A DNA stretch of 64,000 nucleotides from Bacteroidales bacterium (lineage in GTDB: Bacteria; Bacteroidota; Bacteroidia; Bacteroidales; UBA10428), in assembly GCA_016929525.1 (NCBI GenBank), contig JAFGIP010000080.1, forward strand, positions 1 through 64,000, given 5' to 3'. A model generated the notes under the pieces. The model saw only the letters and a program-made list of their open reading frames with translations, was not told the DNA's origin and searched no databases. Below, one piece after another: positions 56,141 to 64,000 of this stretch. The stretch's first letter is position 1, and each line of letters starts with the position of its first letter. Both the position numbers and the translations under genes were made by a program.

Positions 56141-57517
56141 ATGACCATAAGATTAAAAATACTATTACTGCTGGGAGCAATACTTGTTACCGGTAAGGCA
56201 TTTACACAAGGTAATATTGAGGATCTGCTCTATACAGAAGTTGATAATCTGAATCCGGTCTACAAACCTGTTGTCGGCTTTGGTGTTGGTGCCTTCAACT
56301 ACCTGGGTGATGTCAGAGATCCCGGGTTGAATATTTTAAATGGTACGCTGGGTTACAAAGTTAATGTTTCAACATTCGTTGATAATAATCATTATATCCG
56401 ATCTAATTTTTATTTTATGTATGGTGCTCTTTCAGGAAATGAAAGATCTTATAATAATTTGATGAGAAATCTGAATTTCAGATCGGAAGTGCTGATGTTT
56501 GGAGTAAATCTGAACTACGACTTTGATAATCTCTATAAAAAATATAACAGGGTTCATCCGTTTATTTCCATTGGTTTTGAAATAATTACGTTCGATTCGA
56601 AAATAGATAGCCTGACAACATTTGAAGGAGTTGACATTCCTTATAATTACTGGGATGACGGTTCAATCAGAAATCTTCCGCAAACTCTTACTAATATAGA
56701 AGATCCAAGACTTGCAACTCTCCAGAGAGATTACGATTACGAAACCGACTTAAGAAGTCATGACTGGGGACGGGGTGATTACGCACAGTATGCGTTTGCA
56801 GTGCCTATCGATGTCGGATTTGATTTCTGGTTAAGCGACCGGGTGCTGTTCAGTCTCGGAACCTCTTATCACCTGACTTTTTCTGACGATATTGATCATG
56901 TAAACCCTGAAAATGAAAACGGTTATCCTAAAGGTAACAATCGAAGTGATGATTTTATGTATACCTATTTCTCGCTGCATCTTGATTTATTCTCCAGTAA
57001 GAAAACCCTTACAATGCAACGTCTTTTCGCAGATGTTGAACTTGATCTGACACTAATAGGAGATGAAGATTACGACGGTTATTTCGATGGTTGGGATCAG
57101 TGCCCGAATACCCCGTTCGGAGTTGAGACAGATACGACAGGTTGTCCGCTTGATGATGATTTCGATGGTATACCTAATTATCAGGACGATGAGCCCTACT
57201 CACGTTATGGAGCTTATGTAGATGAAAGAGGTGTAGAAATTACCGAAGACGAATTAATTGCTAAGCTTGATAATTCGTTAGCTGTCGCCCGTGAAGATGT
57301 TACATTATATCTCCGTGAACCTTCATCGTATACACAGTATGGCAGCAGGCAAACTTATGCAGAGATACCTCCAAAGTTTGAATCAGTAGATTCTGACAGT
57401 GACGGATATATTTCTTTCGATGAAATATTAGATGAAATTGATAAATTTTTCGATTTTGACTCTAACCTAAACTCAGATGAAATTCACGAACTGAATGACT
57501 TTTTCTTTTCTCAGTAA
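56141..57517 (+). CDS. Outer-membrane barrel protein with calcium-binding-type repeats
   Basis: 458 residues. Signal peptide (about 1-23) ending FTQG. Residues about 40-300 are barrel-like strands (VVGFGVGAFNYLGDVRDPGL, VLFSLGTSYHLTFSD). Residues about 305-350 are thrombospondin-3-like Asp-rich loops (DEDYDGYFDGWDQCPNTPFG, DDDFDGIPNYQDDEP), and near the end SVDSDSDGYISFDEILDEID is an EF-hand-like loop. Such acidic repeats normally bind Ca2+. It follows the SPOR-like gene and probably works with it at the outer membrane. Confidence 0.68.
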   Translation: MTIRLKILLLLGAILVTGKAFTQGNIEDLLYTEVDNLNPVYKPVVGFGVGAFNYLGDVRDPGLNILNGTLGYKVNVSTFVDNNHYIRSNFYFMYGALSGNERSYNNLMRNLNFRSEVLMFGVNLNYDFDNLYKKYNRVHPFISIGFEIITFDSKIDSLTTFEGVDIPYNYWDDGSIRNLPQTLTNIEDPRLATLQRDYDYETDLRSHDWGRGDYAQYAFAVPIDVGFDFWLSDRVLFSLGTSYHLTFSDDIDHVNPENENGYPKGNNRSDDFMYTYFSLHLDLFSSKKTLTMQRLFADVELDLTLIGDEDYDGYFDGWDQCPNTPFGVETDTTGCPLDDDFDGIPNYQDDEPYSRYGAYVDERGVEITEDELIAKLDNSLAVAREDVTLYLREPSSYTQYGSRQTYAEIPPKFESVDSDSDGYISFDEILDEIDKFFDFDSNLNSDEIHELNDFFFSQ

Positions 57518-57522
57518 TTCTT

Positions 57523-57972
57523 TTAAAGTTTTCTTAAACGTGCATCCTGCCTTTCTGTATCCCGTTTTTTAATTAATTCCCTCTTGTCGTATTCTTTCTT
57601 CCCTTTTGCCAACGCAATATTCAATTTCGCATAACCAGTATCAGCAATAAATAATCGTGTGGCCACAATGGTAAAACCTCTTTCTTTGGTTTTTCGTTCA
57701 AGTTTTCGTAGTTCGTTTCTGTTTAATAACAGTTTCCTGTCACTTTCAGGATCATGATTTATATATCCACGATTTTTATACTCGGCGATATGTATATTTC
57801 TAACCCATATCTCACCATTTCTGAAAAAACAAAAAGCATCTGCAATACTAACCTTACCATTACGTACGCTTTTAATCTCTGTTCCGGATAATACTATACC
57901 TGCGGTAAACTTTTCTATAAACTCGTAATCGTGCGTCGCTTTCTTGTTCCTAATATCAATTTTATTTGCCAT
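57523..57972 (-). CDS. smpB: SsrA-binding protein SmpB
   Basis: 149 residues from ATG 57972. The frame is open further up to 58092 but the extra 40 residues are unlike SmpB and overlap miaA. Family segments are ATHDYEFIEKFTAGIVLSGT, EIKSVRNGKVSIADAFCFF, NHDPESDRKLLLNRNELRKL and the basic tail KKRDTERQDARLRKL. It binds tmRNA and delivers it to stalled ribosomes. Convergent with the barrel gene and divergent from miaA. Confidence 0.96.
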   Translation of the reverse strand: MANKIDIRNKKATHDYEFIEKFTAGIVLSGTEIKSVRNGKVSIADAFCFFRNGEIWVRNIHIAEYKNRGYINHDPESDRKLLLNRNELRKLERKTKERGFTIVATRLFIADTGYAKLNIALAKGKKEYDKRELIKKRDTERQDARLRKL

Positions 57973-58042
57973 AAAAACTTTCAGGTTTTCAGAATATGCA
58001 AAGTAACAGTAAATTTGACGAAGAGCAAACGAAGCTGATATT

Positions 58043-58975
58043 TTGACTAAAAATTCTAATAAATTCAATTTGATTGTTGTACTTGGACCCACAGCAACAG
58101 GTAAAACATCCTTTGCCGCTCACCTGGCAAATGCTATAAATTCTGAAATTATAAGTGCAGACTCAAGACAGGTGTACAGACATATGAATCTTGGGACGGG
58201 AAAAGATTACAGCGATTACATTGTTAACGGGAAAATAATACCATGCCACCTGATAGATATCCGCGAACCGGGTACTAAATACAATATTTTTGAGTACCAG
58301 AATGATTTTTTCCAGGTATATAAAAATTTAATCAATAAAGGAATTACACCAATCTTGTGTGGTGGCACCGGACTGTATATTGAATCAATTGTGAAGCAAT
58401 ATAAGCTGATAGCTGTTCCGGTTAATGAAAAATTAAGAGCTAAACTCTCAGATAAAACACTTGAAGAACTTGAGCAAATACTCTCAAACTACAAAATACT
58501 ACACAACCGAACTGATACAGATACATTAAAGAGAGCCTTACGTGCAATAGAAATTGAGGAATATTATAAATCTCATCCTGACCTTTCTCAGAATTTTCCT
58601 GAAATAAAACCGGTTTATATAGGCATTAGTACAGACAGAGAAACCCGTAGGCAAAATATTACAGAACGCTTGCATAAAAGAATAGCAAATGGAATGATTG
58701 AAGAAGTTAAGTTTCTCCTTCAAAAAAATATCAGCCCCGACGACCTTATATATTACGGACTTGAATATAAATATATTACCTTACACCTGGTTGGCAAACT
58801 CAGCTATGAAGAAATGGTTAAAAAGCTCAATGCTGCAATCCACCAATTTGCAAAACGACAAATGACATGGTTTAGAAAAATGGAAAGAGAGGATTGTAAT
58901 ATTCACTGGATTGATACCCGGGAGAAAATGGAAATTAAACTGGCAACTGCTCTCAGTATTCTGGGGAGGGCATAG
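58043..58975 (+). CDS. miaA: tRNA dimethylallyltransferase
   Basis: 310 residues from a TTG start. P-loop VVLGPTATGKTSFA, ISADSRQVYRHMNLGTGKDY, ILCGGTGLYIESIV and the C-terminal HQFAKRQMTWFRKM are diagnostic of MiaA. It adds a dimethylallyl group to A37 of tRNAs reading UNN codons. It shares a 70-base intergenic region with the divergent smpB and ends before a long inverted repeat. Confidence 0.95.
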   Translation: MTKNSNKFNLIVVLGPTATGKTSFAAHLANAINSEIISADSRQVYRHMNLGTGKDYSDYIVNGKIIPCHLIDIREPGTKYNIFEYQNDFFQVYKNLINKGITPILCGGTGLYIESIVKQYKLIAVPVNEKLRAKLSDKTLEELEQILSNYKILHNRTDTDTLKRALRAIEIEEYYKSHPDLSQNFPEIKPVYIGISTDRETRRQNITERLHKRIANGMIEEVKFLLQKNISPDDLIYYGLEYKYITLHLVGKLSYEEMVKKLNAAIHQFAKRQMTWFRKMEREDCNIHWIDTREKMEIKLATALSILGRA

Positions 58976-58979
58976 AAAA

Positions 58980-59044
58980 TCCCGGTATCCTCCATAAATT
59001 TCTTTTGCTAACCCCTCAGTATCATTAAATGGAGAATACCGGGA
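58980..59044. repeat. Long inverted repeat after miaA
   Basis: TCCCGGTATCCTCCAT at 58980-58995 and ATGGAGAATACCGGGA at 59029-59044 pair over 15 of 16 positions with a 33-base loop. It is between convergent miaA and the 59063 gene; on the minus strand it is followed by TTTTC, so it may be a terminator. Confidence 0.55.
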
Positions 59045-59062
59045 TAAATATCATTACGTAAT

Positions 59063-59263
59063 TTACGCTGCAATAAATTCAAAAACGTCCTGAATTACAT
59101 CCGGGTATTTCTGACCATAGTTATCCTTAAGCCAATTATGCAGCATAATAATCTCATAAGATTTCAGCCATCTAAATGATTTAAGGATTTCTTTCCGAAA
59201 CAACACCTTATCGTAACTCAGCTGCTCCAGTACCTTTTTTTGATGTTCTAGCATTGTAAACAT
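59063..59263 (-). CDS. Small protein of unknown function
   Basis: 66 residues; M1 at 59263 or M4 at 59254 (MLEHQKKVLEQLSYDKVLFR) could start it. It is rich in aromatic and charged residues with predicted helices (KEILKSFRWLKSYEIIMLHN, WLKDNYGQKYPDVIQDVFEF) and has no signal or membrane segment. Convergent with miaA. The amphipathic, clearly protein-like sequence suggests a real gene; function unknown. Confidence 0.6.
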   Translation of the reverse strand: MFTMLEHQKKVLEQLSYDKVLFRKEILKSFRWLKSYEIIMLHNWLKDNYGQKYPDVIQDVFEFIAA

Positions 59264-59498
59264 TTTGGATTTAGTATATTTCTAAATTTAACAATAAGCA
59301 AGACTGATACGAAATCTTACAAGATGATATATCTCATCTATTGTAAAATATTTTTAAACCATCTCATTCTTTTCTATAATAAAAGAACCAGAATTCACCC
59401 TAATTGTTGCATATTTTAATAATAAAACCTCTCTTTTAACTTTTTTTTAAATTTTCAGTAACATTTAACCTTTACGGCTTTTTAAATAATATTTGTTA

Positions 59499-61709
59499 TC
59501 AGACTATTAAGACATAATCTATCATCAGAGCAATATCTAATGATTCAATCCCAGCCAGTTTTAAATATTTTGAATCTTGCTCGAATGCTCTTCTGAACCA
59601 CTTTATATCTTTGCCTGAAACCTCAACAGCTTTTCGATATGAATCAAGAACCATTTCCATTTTACCTGTTGCCCAATAGCAATGCCCAATGTTTAGATAA
59701 TCACTTTTAACCGGTTTCTTTTCCATGGCTTTTTTTAAATATCTGATTGCAGTGTCATATTTCCCCATTACAAACGAGCACCATGCAATTGGTCTGAATA
59801 CTTTTATATTTTTGGGGTCTTCGTATTCAACTTTATAATAAAACTCCAGAGCCTTTTCAAATTCTTCTGTGTCCATATGCAAATGCCCCAGATATGCCAA
59901 ATTATTCAGATCATTCGGCTCAGATTTTATTATTTGATCGTAATATTCAATTGCCTTTGGGGAATTTCCTGTTTTTCTGTAGCAAAATCCCAGTTTCTTA
60001 TATAACCATAATTTATTCCTGTCATACAGTTCCGCCTGTTGATATAATTCAATCGCTTTATCAAAATCACCTAGCTTCTGATAACAGAATCCCATTTTCT
60101 CGAGTAATTCGAATGAACGCTCCCTCTCAAGCAACCAGTCAAAAAGTTTTAATGCTTCATTATATTGGTCTTTGGCAAAATAAAACTCGGCAAGATTTCT
60201 TACAATCTTGTTTTCTTTAAAAATAATATTCAGAACGTTTGAACATAATACATTGGTCTCTTTACTGAAAACATCTTCAAATTCTTTACGTTGGGGATAA
60301 AGTTTAAAAAAGCGATATAAATCTTGAATATACTGGGTATTAATTACCTTATTTCTTGATTCACTGTTCAGATTAAATTCATCTTCCTGCAGTTCATTCA
60401 TCGTTTTAAGCTCCATGTTGAATAATTCAAGCATCGTTTTGCGTTGCTGATCGGGCATAAACTGTATATTAAAACAAAATGAATATTTATCTGAGTTACA
60501 CAATATGGTTGATTTCTCAAGTCCTTCAGTAAATGCATTTATATCTATATCATTTCCTATGTTCTTAAAAGAGTTGGCTAAATCGGGATGATTTCCGGAA
60601 AAAGGTAAAAACCAGTTGGCCATTTCTTTAAAAAAGACAAAGTGTTTCAACATCGAAAACGCCCCCATAAAAACATCGGAACCTTCAGTTTGGAGTCTGG
60701 AAAACTGTTCCAGCTTTTGATAGACATCAGGTGCATCTTTAAAGAAATTTTTCCATTCAGGGTTTTTATCTTCAAAAGAATCTTTATTAAGCAAATCGTC
60801 CAGATTAAGTTTTTCTTCCAAATCAGATTTGATCTTCATTACTTCCGGAACAATTTCTTCCTGTATTGTTTTTGTAATTTTTTCGGTTTCACTTGATCTG
60901 ATAAATTGAAGAAGTACTGCCAAAAAACTTTCCTGAAGTTTCGTATTGTCGGGAATTGATTTTAACCGAACAATTATATCACTGTATAAACCAAGTCTTT
61001 TTTCATAAATAAGCAGACATAGAAAAAGCCCTACAATACTTCTTTGTCTGATCTCTATAAGTTCATCATCAATAAGGTCGAATAATAAAAAAAACTTTCC
61101 CCTGTCAAAATGACGCATAAGTGATAACGATAGTGCGCTTACAATAAGTGCTTTGAATTGCCACCTGACATCGTTATTCTTAATAAGTTCTGTAAATATC
61201 TGTTTTTCCGCGTCTCCATATATATTTTTTAACCAGAATGTATAGAACAGGTTGTTTACCTTTATTAACTGAGTATTCTGTCTATTTCCTGCTTCCTCCT
61301 TCTTATTCATATCTTCATTGCCTTCACTCTCATAACTAAACTCAGTAACGTACTGATCTATTTCTTTACTCGAAAAAGAGTTTAGATCCAGTGTCCTGTG
61401 TTGAAATATATTCCTTTCGAATACCTGATTATTTCTAATCCACTGATCTTTAATATCATCTGTCCATTCCAGAATTGACTGCTGCAATTTATTATATATG
61501 ATGTCTCTTTGAGGATCGGGAGCTTGCTCAATTGAAAATTTAAGCATGCTTTTATATGTATTCGCTATCGTACTATACCTGTTTTGTACATCGGAAGTGC
61601 CACTACTTGCACTTAGCTTTAAAGCCATCTCCAAAGCTTCCTGAAGCCGGTCAGAATTTATTGCATCAAGAATATTTTCGTAATTTGATCGTAATTCGGA
61701 ATAATTCAT
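59499..61709 (-). CDS. TPR-repeat protein
   Basis: About 736 residues from ATG 61709 (MNYSELRSNYENILDAINSD); a further ATG at 61748 is open but adds 13 basic residues. The first 500 residues are helical with no recognised domain. Residues about 515-730 are tetratricopeptide repeats (YNEALKLFDWLLERERSFEL, GDFDKAIELYQQAELYDRNK, NSPKAIEYYDQIIKSEPNDL, EEFEKALEFYYKVEYEDPKN, GKYDTAIRYLKKAMEKKPVK). No signal peptide is visible. TPR arrays mediate protein-protein contacts; the partner is not known. Monocistronic. Confidence 0.75.
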   Translation of the reverse strand: MNYSELRSNYENILDAINSDRLQEALEMALKLSASSGTSDVQNRYSTIANTYKSMLKFSIEQAPDPQRDIIYNKLQQSILEWTDDIKDQWIRNNQVFERNIFQHRTLDLNSFSSKEIDQYVTEFSYESEGNEDMNKKEEAGNRQNTQLIKVNNLFYTFWLKNIYGDAEKQIFTELIKNNDVRWQFKALIVSALSLSLMRHFDRGKFFLLFDLIDDELIEIRQRSIVGLFLCLLIYEKRLGLYSDIIVRLKSIPDNTKLQESFLAVLLQFIRSSETEKITKTIQEEIVPEVMKIKSDLEEKLNLDDLLNKDSFEDKNPEWKNFFKDAPDVYQKLEQFSRLQTEGSDVFMGAFSMLKHFVFFKEMANWFLPFSGNHPDLANSFKNIGNDIDINAFTEGLEKSTILCNSDKYSFCFNIQFMPDQQRKTMLELFNMELKTMNELQEDEFNLNSESRNKVINTQYIQDLYRFFKLYPQRKEFEDVFSKETNVLCSNVLNIIFKENKIVRNLAEFYFAKDQYNEALKLFDWLLERERSFELLEKMGFCYQKLGDFDKAIELYQQAELYDRNKLWLYKKLGFCYRKTGNSPKAIEYYDQIIKSEPNDLNNLAYLGHLHMDTEEFEKALEFYYKVEYEDPKNIKVFRPIAWCSFVMGKYDTAIRYLKKAMEKKPVKSDYLNIGHCYWATGKMEMVLDSYRKAVEVSGKDIKWFRRAFEQDSKYLKLAGIESLDIALMIDYVLIV

Positions 61710-61822
61710 TAAATATCTTTTCGTTTTTTCGCCAGATCTTCCAATCAAATATCCTGCAAAAACAAAAAGTGGTAAACTTTTGTCATACTTATTAAAATTC
61801 TGTACCTGTAAAAAGCCGGCTT

Positions 61823-62581
61823 TTAATGCTCATGCACATGAAGCGAAAGAATAAACATCAGAATTACACCGGTCAGAAGAGCTGTAAACTGGTAAATCGA
61901 TCTTAGTATTTTTTTCTCGGTATGCAGTTCAGGTATTAAATCGGCTGATGCAAGATAAATGAACCCTCCTGCAGCAAATGGCAGGATCCATACGGTTAGA
62001 TCTCCGGCAGTATCTCCGAAAAACAAGACCAGTGCCGCACCGATAAATGCCGAACAAGCCGAAATAAAATTAAATAGTAAAGCTTTTTTTATTGAATACC
62101 CAGAGTGAATAAGAACTCCAAAATCACCAATCTCCTGAGGTAATTCATGCATAAGCACTGTAATTGTTGTCGCCAGACCTATTTGAGGGCTGTATACATA
62201 TGCCGCACCAATTAATAACCCGTCAAGAATATTATGCAGAAAATCAGCAATGATATTGATCGGACCTAACGGTTTAATATGATTATCACTAATTCCTGAA
62301 GTGTGATTGTGATGCCAGTGTAAAAAACGTTCAAGCATGAAAAATAACAGAAAACCAGATATTAACCAGACAGATGCAACATGAATTTCGCTGAACGATT
62401 CATAGGTTTCGGGTAACAGGTGAAAAAAAGCACCACCTAAGAGACCCCCTGTTGCAAAACCAACCAGAATCAACTGAATCTTCTGTAGCTTTTCTTTTTT
62501 AATTGCCAGAAAAAAAACTCCTATTAGTGAAACAAGGCTCACTATAGTCACACTTAGAAATGTTATTAACCAGGTATTCAT
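61823..62581 (-). CDS. ZIP family metal transporter
   Basis: 252 residues with about eight hydrophobic helices. The metal-binding helices IV and V are FLHNILDGLLIGAAY and VLMHELPQEIGDFGVLIHSG, and a His-bearing cytoplasmic loop (FLHWHHNHTSGISDNH) follows helix III. The C-terminus is ILSLHVHEH. It imports zinc, iron or manganese; the exact metal is not deducible. Confidence 0.92.
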   Translation of the reverse strand: MNTWLITFLSVTIVSLVSLIGVFFLAIKKEKLQKIQLILVGFATGGLLGGAFFHLLPETYESFSEIHVASVWLISGFLLFFMLERFLHWHHNHTSGISDNHIKPLGPINIIADFLHNILDGLLIGAAYVYSPQIGLATTITVLMHELPQEIGDFGVLIHSGYSIKKALLFNFISACSAFIGAALVLFFGDTAGDLTVWILPFAAGGFIYLASADLIPELHTEKKILRSIYQFTALLTGVILMFILSLHVHEH

Positions 62582-62761
62582 CTGAGATTCGTTGAGCTGG
62601 TAAATATAGTTTGAAATTATTTTTATGACCTTATTTAATCACGTCGTTTTCTTTTTCATCTTATCAGAAACAACAAACCGGTTATTCTCCACCATTATTT
62701 TATAAGAGATTCTTTACTGCAGTGATATCCCAATGTCAGTGAATATTTTTAGATATAAAAT

Positions 62762-64000
62762 TTAATTTACTGTTAACTTCCTGGTATATACTTTCCCGTC
62801 GGAATGAACTGTTATAAAGTAAATTCCTATTTCAGGAATTACTAAATTAATTGGTTCATTATTTTCTGAAAAAAAGCTCTTCCTGTAAATTGTTTTACCA
62901 AGAATATCGGTAATTGATAAATATGGATTGTTGAAATTTTCAATTTCAATGAATATCTCATCACCTAAAGTCACAGGATTTGGGTATACTTCCATCCGAT
63001 GAATGTCTGTACTTGATCCGTTAACTGACAAATACGATGATAAAGCATTATAAGCGTTGACTCTTCCATAACCAAAATACTGGTCCCAACCTTCTGTATC
63101 TTCCTCCAGATCACCAACCTGATCCTCGGCAGAATTTCTTAGAATATTACGTATTTCAGAAGGAGTTCTTGATGGATCCTGCGCAAGCAGTAGTGCATAT
63201 AACCCTGTAACCAGGGGTGTTGCCTGCGATGTCCCACCCCAGTATATATCGTAATTATTGAATGCAAGATGATTTAAACCGTAAATATAATTCCCGGGGG
63301 CAACCACATCTATATGTGATCCGAAATTACTGCCACTGGTCAGGTCCCAAAAAAAAGGATTACTGCGGGTATCATCCGGATTCGTTGAGCCAACAGCAAT
63401 TGAATTAGCAAATCCGGCGGGATAATAAGTGGTACTGGAGTTTTCATTCATCATACAGGCTACCACAATAGCATCATTATCGTATGCGTAGTCTATCGCA
63501 TCTTCAAGAAGTTCTGAATAACCTGATCCGCCAACTGACATATTAAGGACTTTAGCCCCATTGTCAACAGCATATATTATAGCATCCGCCCACCAACTGT
63601 AATATCCAAAATCTTCATCATTAAGAATCTTACATAACATTATTTTACAATTCCAATCTATACCTGCATACCCTATCCCATTATTACCCGTGGCACCTAT
63701 AATCCCTGTTACATTTGTCCCGTGACCGTATGCATCATCAGGTTCATTATCGTTATAGGCAAAATCCCAGCCGTGAATATCATCAGCATAACTATTACCA
63801 TCATCATCATTCATGTTGCCATCAACCTCACCACTATTAATCCATATTCTGCCTTCCAACTCGGGATGAGTGTAACTGCAGCCATTATCTAAAACTGCTA
63901 CTATAATATCTTCACTACCCTGTTCAATTTCCCATGCAGGTTCCATATCAACATCAGCTCCTGCAGTTGCTGCATATAAACTAAACGTGCCGTCATTATA
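62762..64000 (-). CDS. Subtilisin-like serine protease with T9SS sorting domain (5' end outside window)
   Basis: No start is contained: the frame runs on from ATG 63946 for another 18 codons (YNDGTFSLYAATAGADVD) to the window edge. The catalytic triad is complete: Asp in AVLDNGCSYTHPEL, His in AYGHGTNVTGIIGA and Ser in GGTSQATPLVTGLYAL. The last 80 residues, from VYPNPVTLGDEIFIEI to YTRKLTVN, are a T9SS sorting domain, so it is secreted and probably surface-anchored. Its propeptide and signal should lie beyond 64000. Confidence 0.93.
   Translation of the reverse strand, partial: YNDGTFSLYAATAGADVDMEPAWEIEQGSEDIIVAVLDNGCSYTHPELEGRIWINSGEVDGNMNDDDGNSYADDIHGWDFAYNDNEPDDAYGHGTNVTGIIGATGNNGIGYAGIDWNCKIMLCKILNDEDFGYYSWWADAIIYAVDNGAKVLNMSVGGSGYSELLEDAIDYAYDNDAIVVACMMNENSSTTYYPAGFANSIAVGSTNPDDTRSNPFFWDLTSGSNFGSHIDVVAPGNYIYGLNHLAFNNYDIYWGGTSQATPLVTGLYALLLAQDPSRTPSEIRNILRNSAEDQVGDLEEDTEGWDQYFGYGRVNAYNALSSYLSVNGSSTDIHRMEVYPNPVTLGDEIFIEIENFNNPYLSITDILGKTIYRKSFFSENNEPINLVIPEIGIYFITVHSDGKVYTRKLTVN

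Noticed and set aside
57973-58092. N-terminal extension of smpB
   Set aside because: The extra 40 residues do not resemble SmpB and overlap the start of miaA on the other strand; ATG 57972 gives the family's normal N-terminus.
1-64000. tRNA, rRNA, CRISPR arrays, insertion sequences or prophage
   Set aside because: No cloverleaf with a CCA-end, no regularly spaced repeats, and no transposase, integrase or phage structural protein was recognised by eye; a tRNAscan or CRISPR search was not run.

Overview
The window looks like chromosomal DNA of a Bacteroidota bacterium, probably an anaerobe-type Bacteroidales/Marinilabiliales relative. Supporting signs are the AT-rich sequence, SusC/SusD pairs driven by an ECF sigma factor and FecR anti-sigma proteins, proteins with type IX secretion (T9SS) C-terminal sorting domains, many outer-membrane barrels and lipoproteins, and TAnnTTTG-type -7 promoter boxes instead of the proteobacterial TATAAT. 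No phage, insertion sequence, CRISPR array, rRNA or tRNA gene was recognised. This is taxonomic inference from gene content, not a database match.

Layout. (1) 0.2-7 kb, plus strand: an AmmeMemoRadiSam cluster consisting of a Memo-AMMECR1 fusion lipoprotein, a very large membrane protein with a spermidine-synthase-like core, and a radical SAM enzyme with a Tat-like leader, followed by a MATE exporter. (2) 7-20 kb: a T9SS beta-helix protein, a DUF1801 protein, carB, a lipoprotein, small membrane proteins, a methyltransferase, an alpha/beta-hydrolase-like protein, a membrane-bound LytTR regulator, a decayed acyl-ACP thioesterase and an AGCS sodium/amino-acid symporter with an extra domain. (3) 20-24.4 kb: recA, bcp, mnmD and dinB; dinB has no usual start codon. 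(4) 24.4-35.8 kb, minus strand: a nutrient-uptake locus reading sigma factor, FecR, SusC with STN domain, FecR, SusC without STN domain, SusD. (5) 36-43 kb: a decayed gene, an EamA permease, a membrane-anchored MutS-like ATPase with a Rossmann-fold partner, a secreted protein, lplA and pepT. (6) 43-47.6 kb, minus strand: a MacAB-like ABC system (ATPase, two permeases, adaptor). (7) 48-57.5 kb, plus strand: an ECF sigma factor translationally coupled to a protein that joins a cytoplasmic tail, an inner-membrane helix and an outer-membrane-type barrel; then a lytic transglycosylase, uvrA, a LOG-family protein, a SPOR-like protein and a calcium-repeat barrel protein. (8) 57.5-64 kb: smpB, miaA, a small conserved-looking protein, a TPR protein, a ZIP metal transporter and an incomplete secreted subtilase.

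The most unusual pieces are the envelope-targeted AmmeMemoRadiSam cluster and the sigma factor/trans-envelope barrel pair. The Sus-like locus is notable because its two SusC receptors are paralogues of which only one keeps the signalling (STN) domain. Two genes are clearly broken or decaying (acyl-ACP thioesterase at 17.7-18.4 kb; a remnant at 35.9-36.3 kb) and dinB has lost, or never had, a normal initiation codon.
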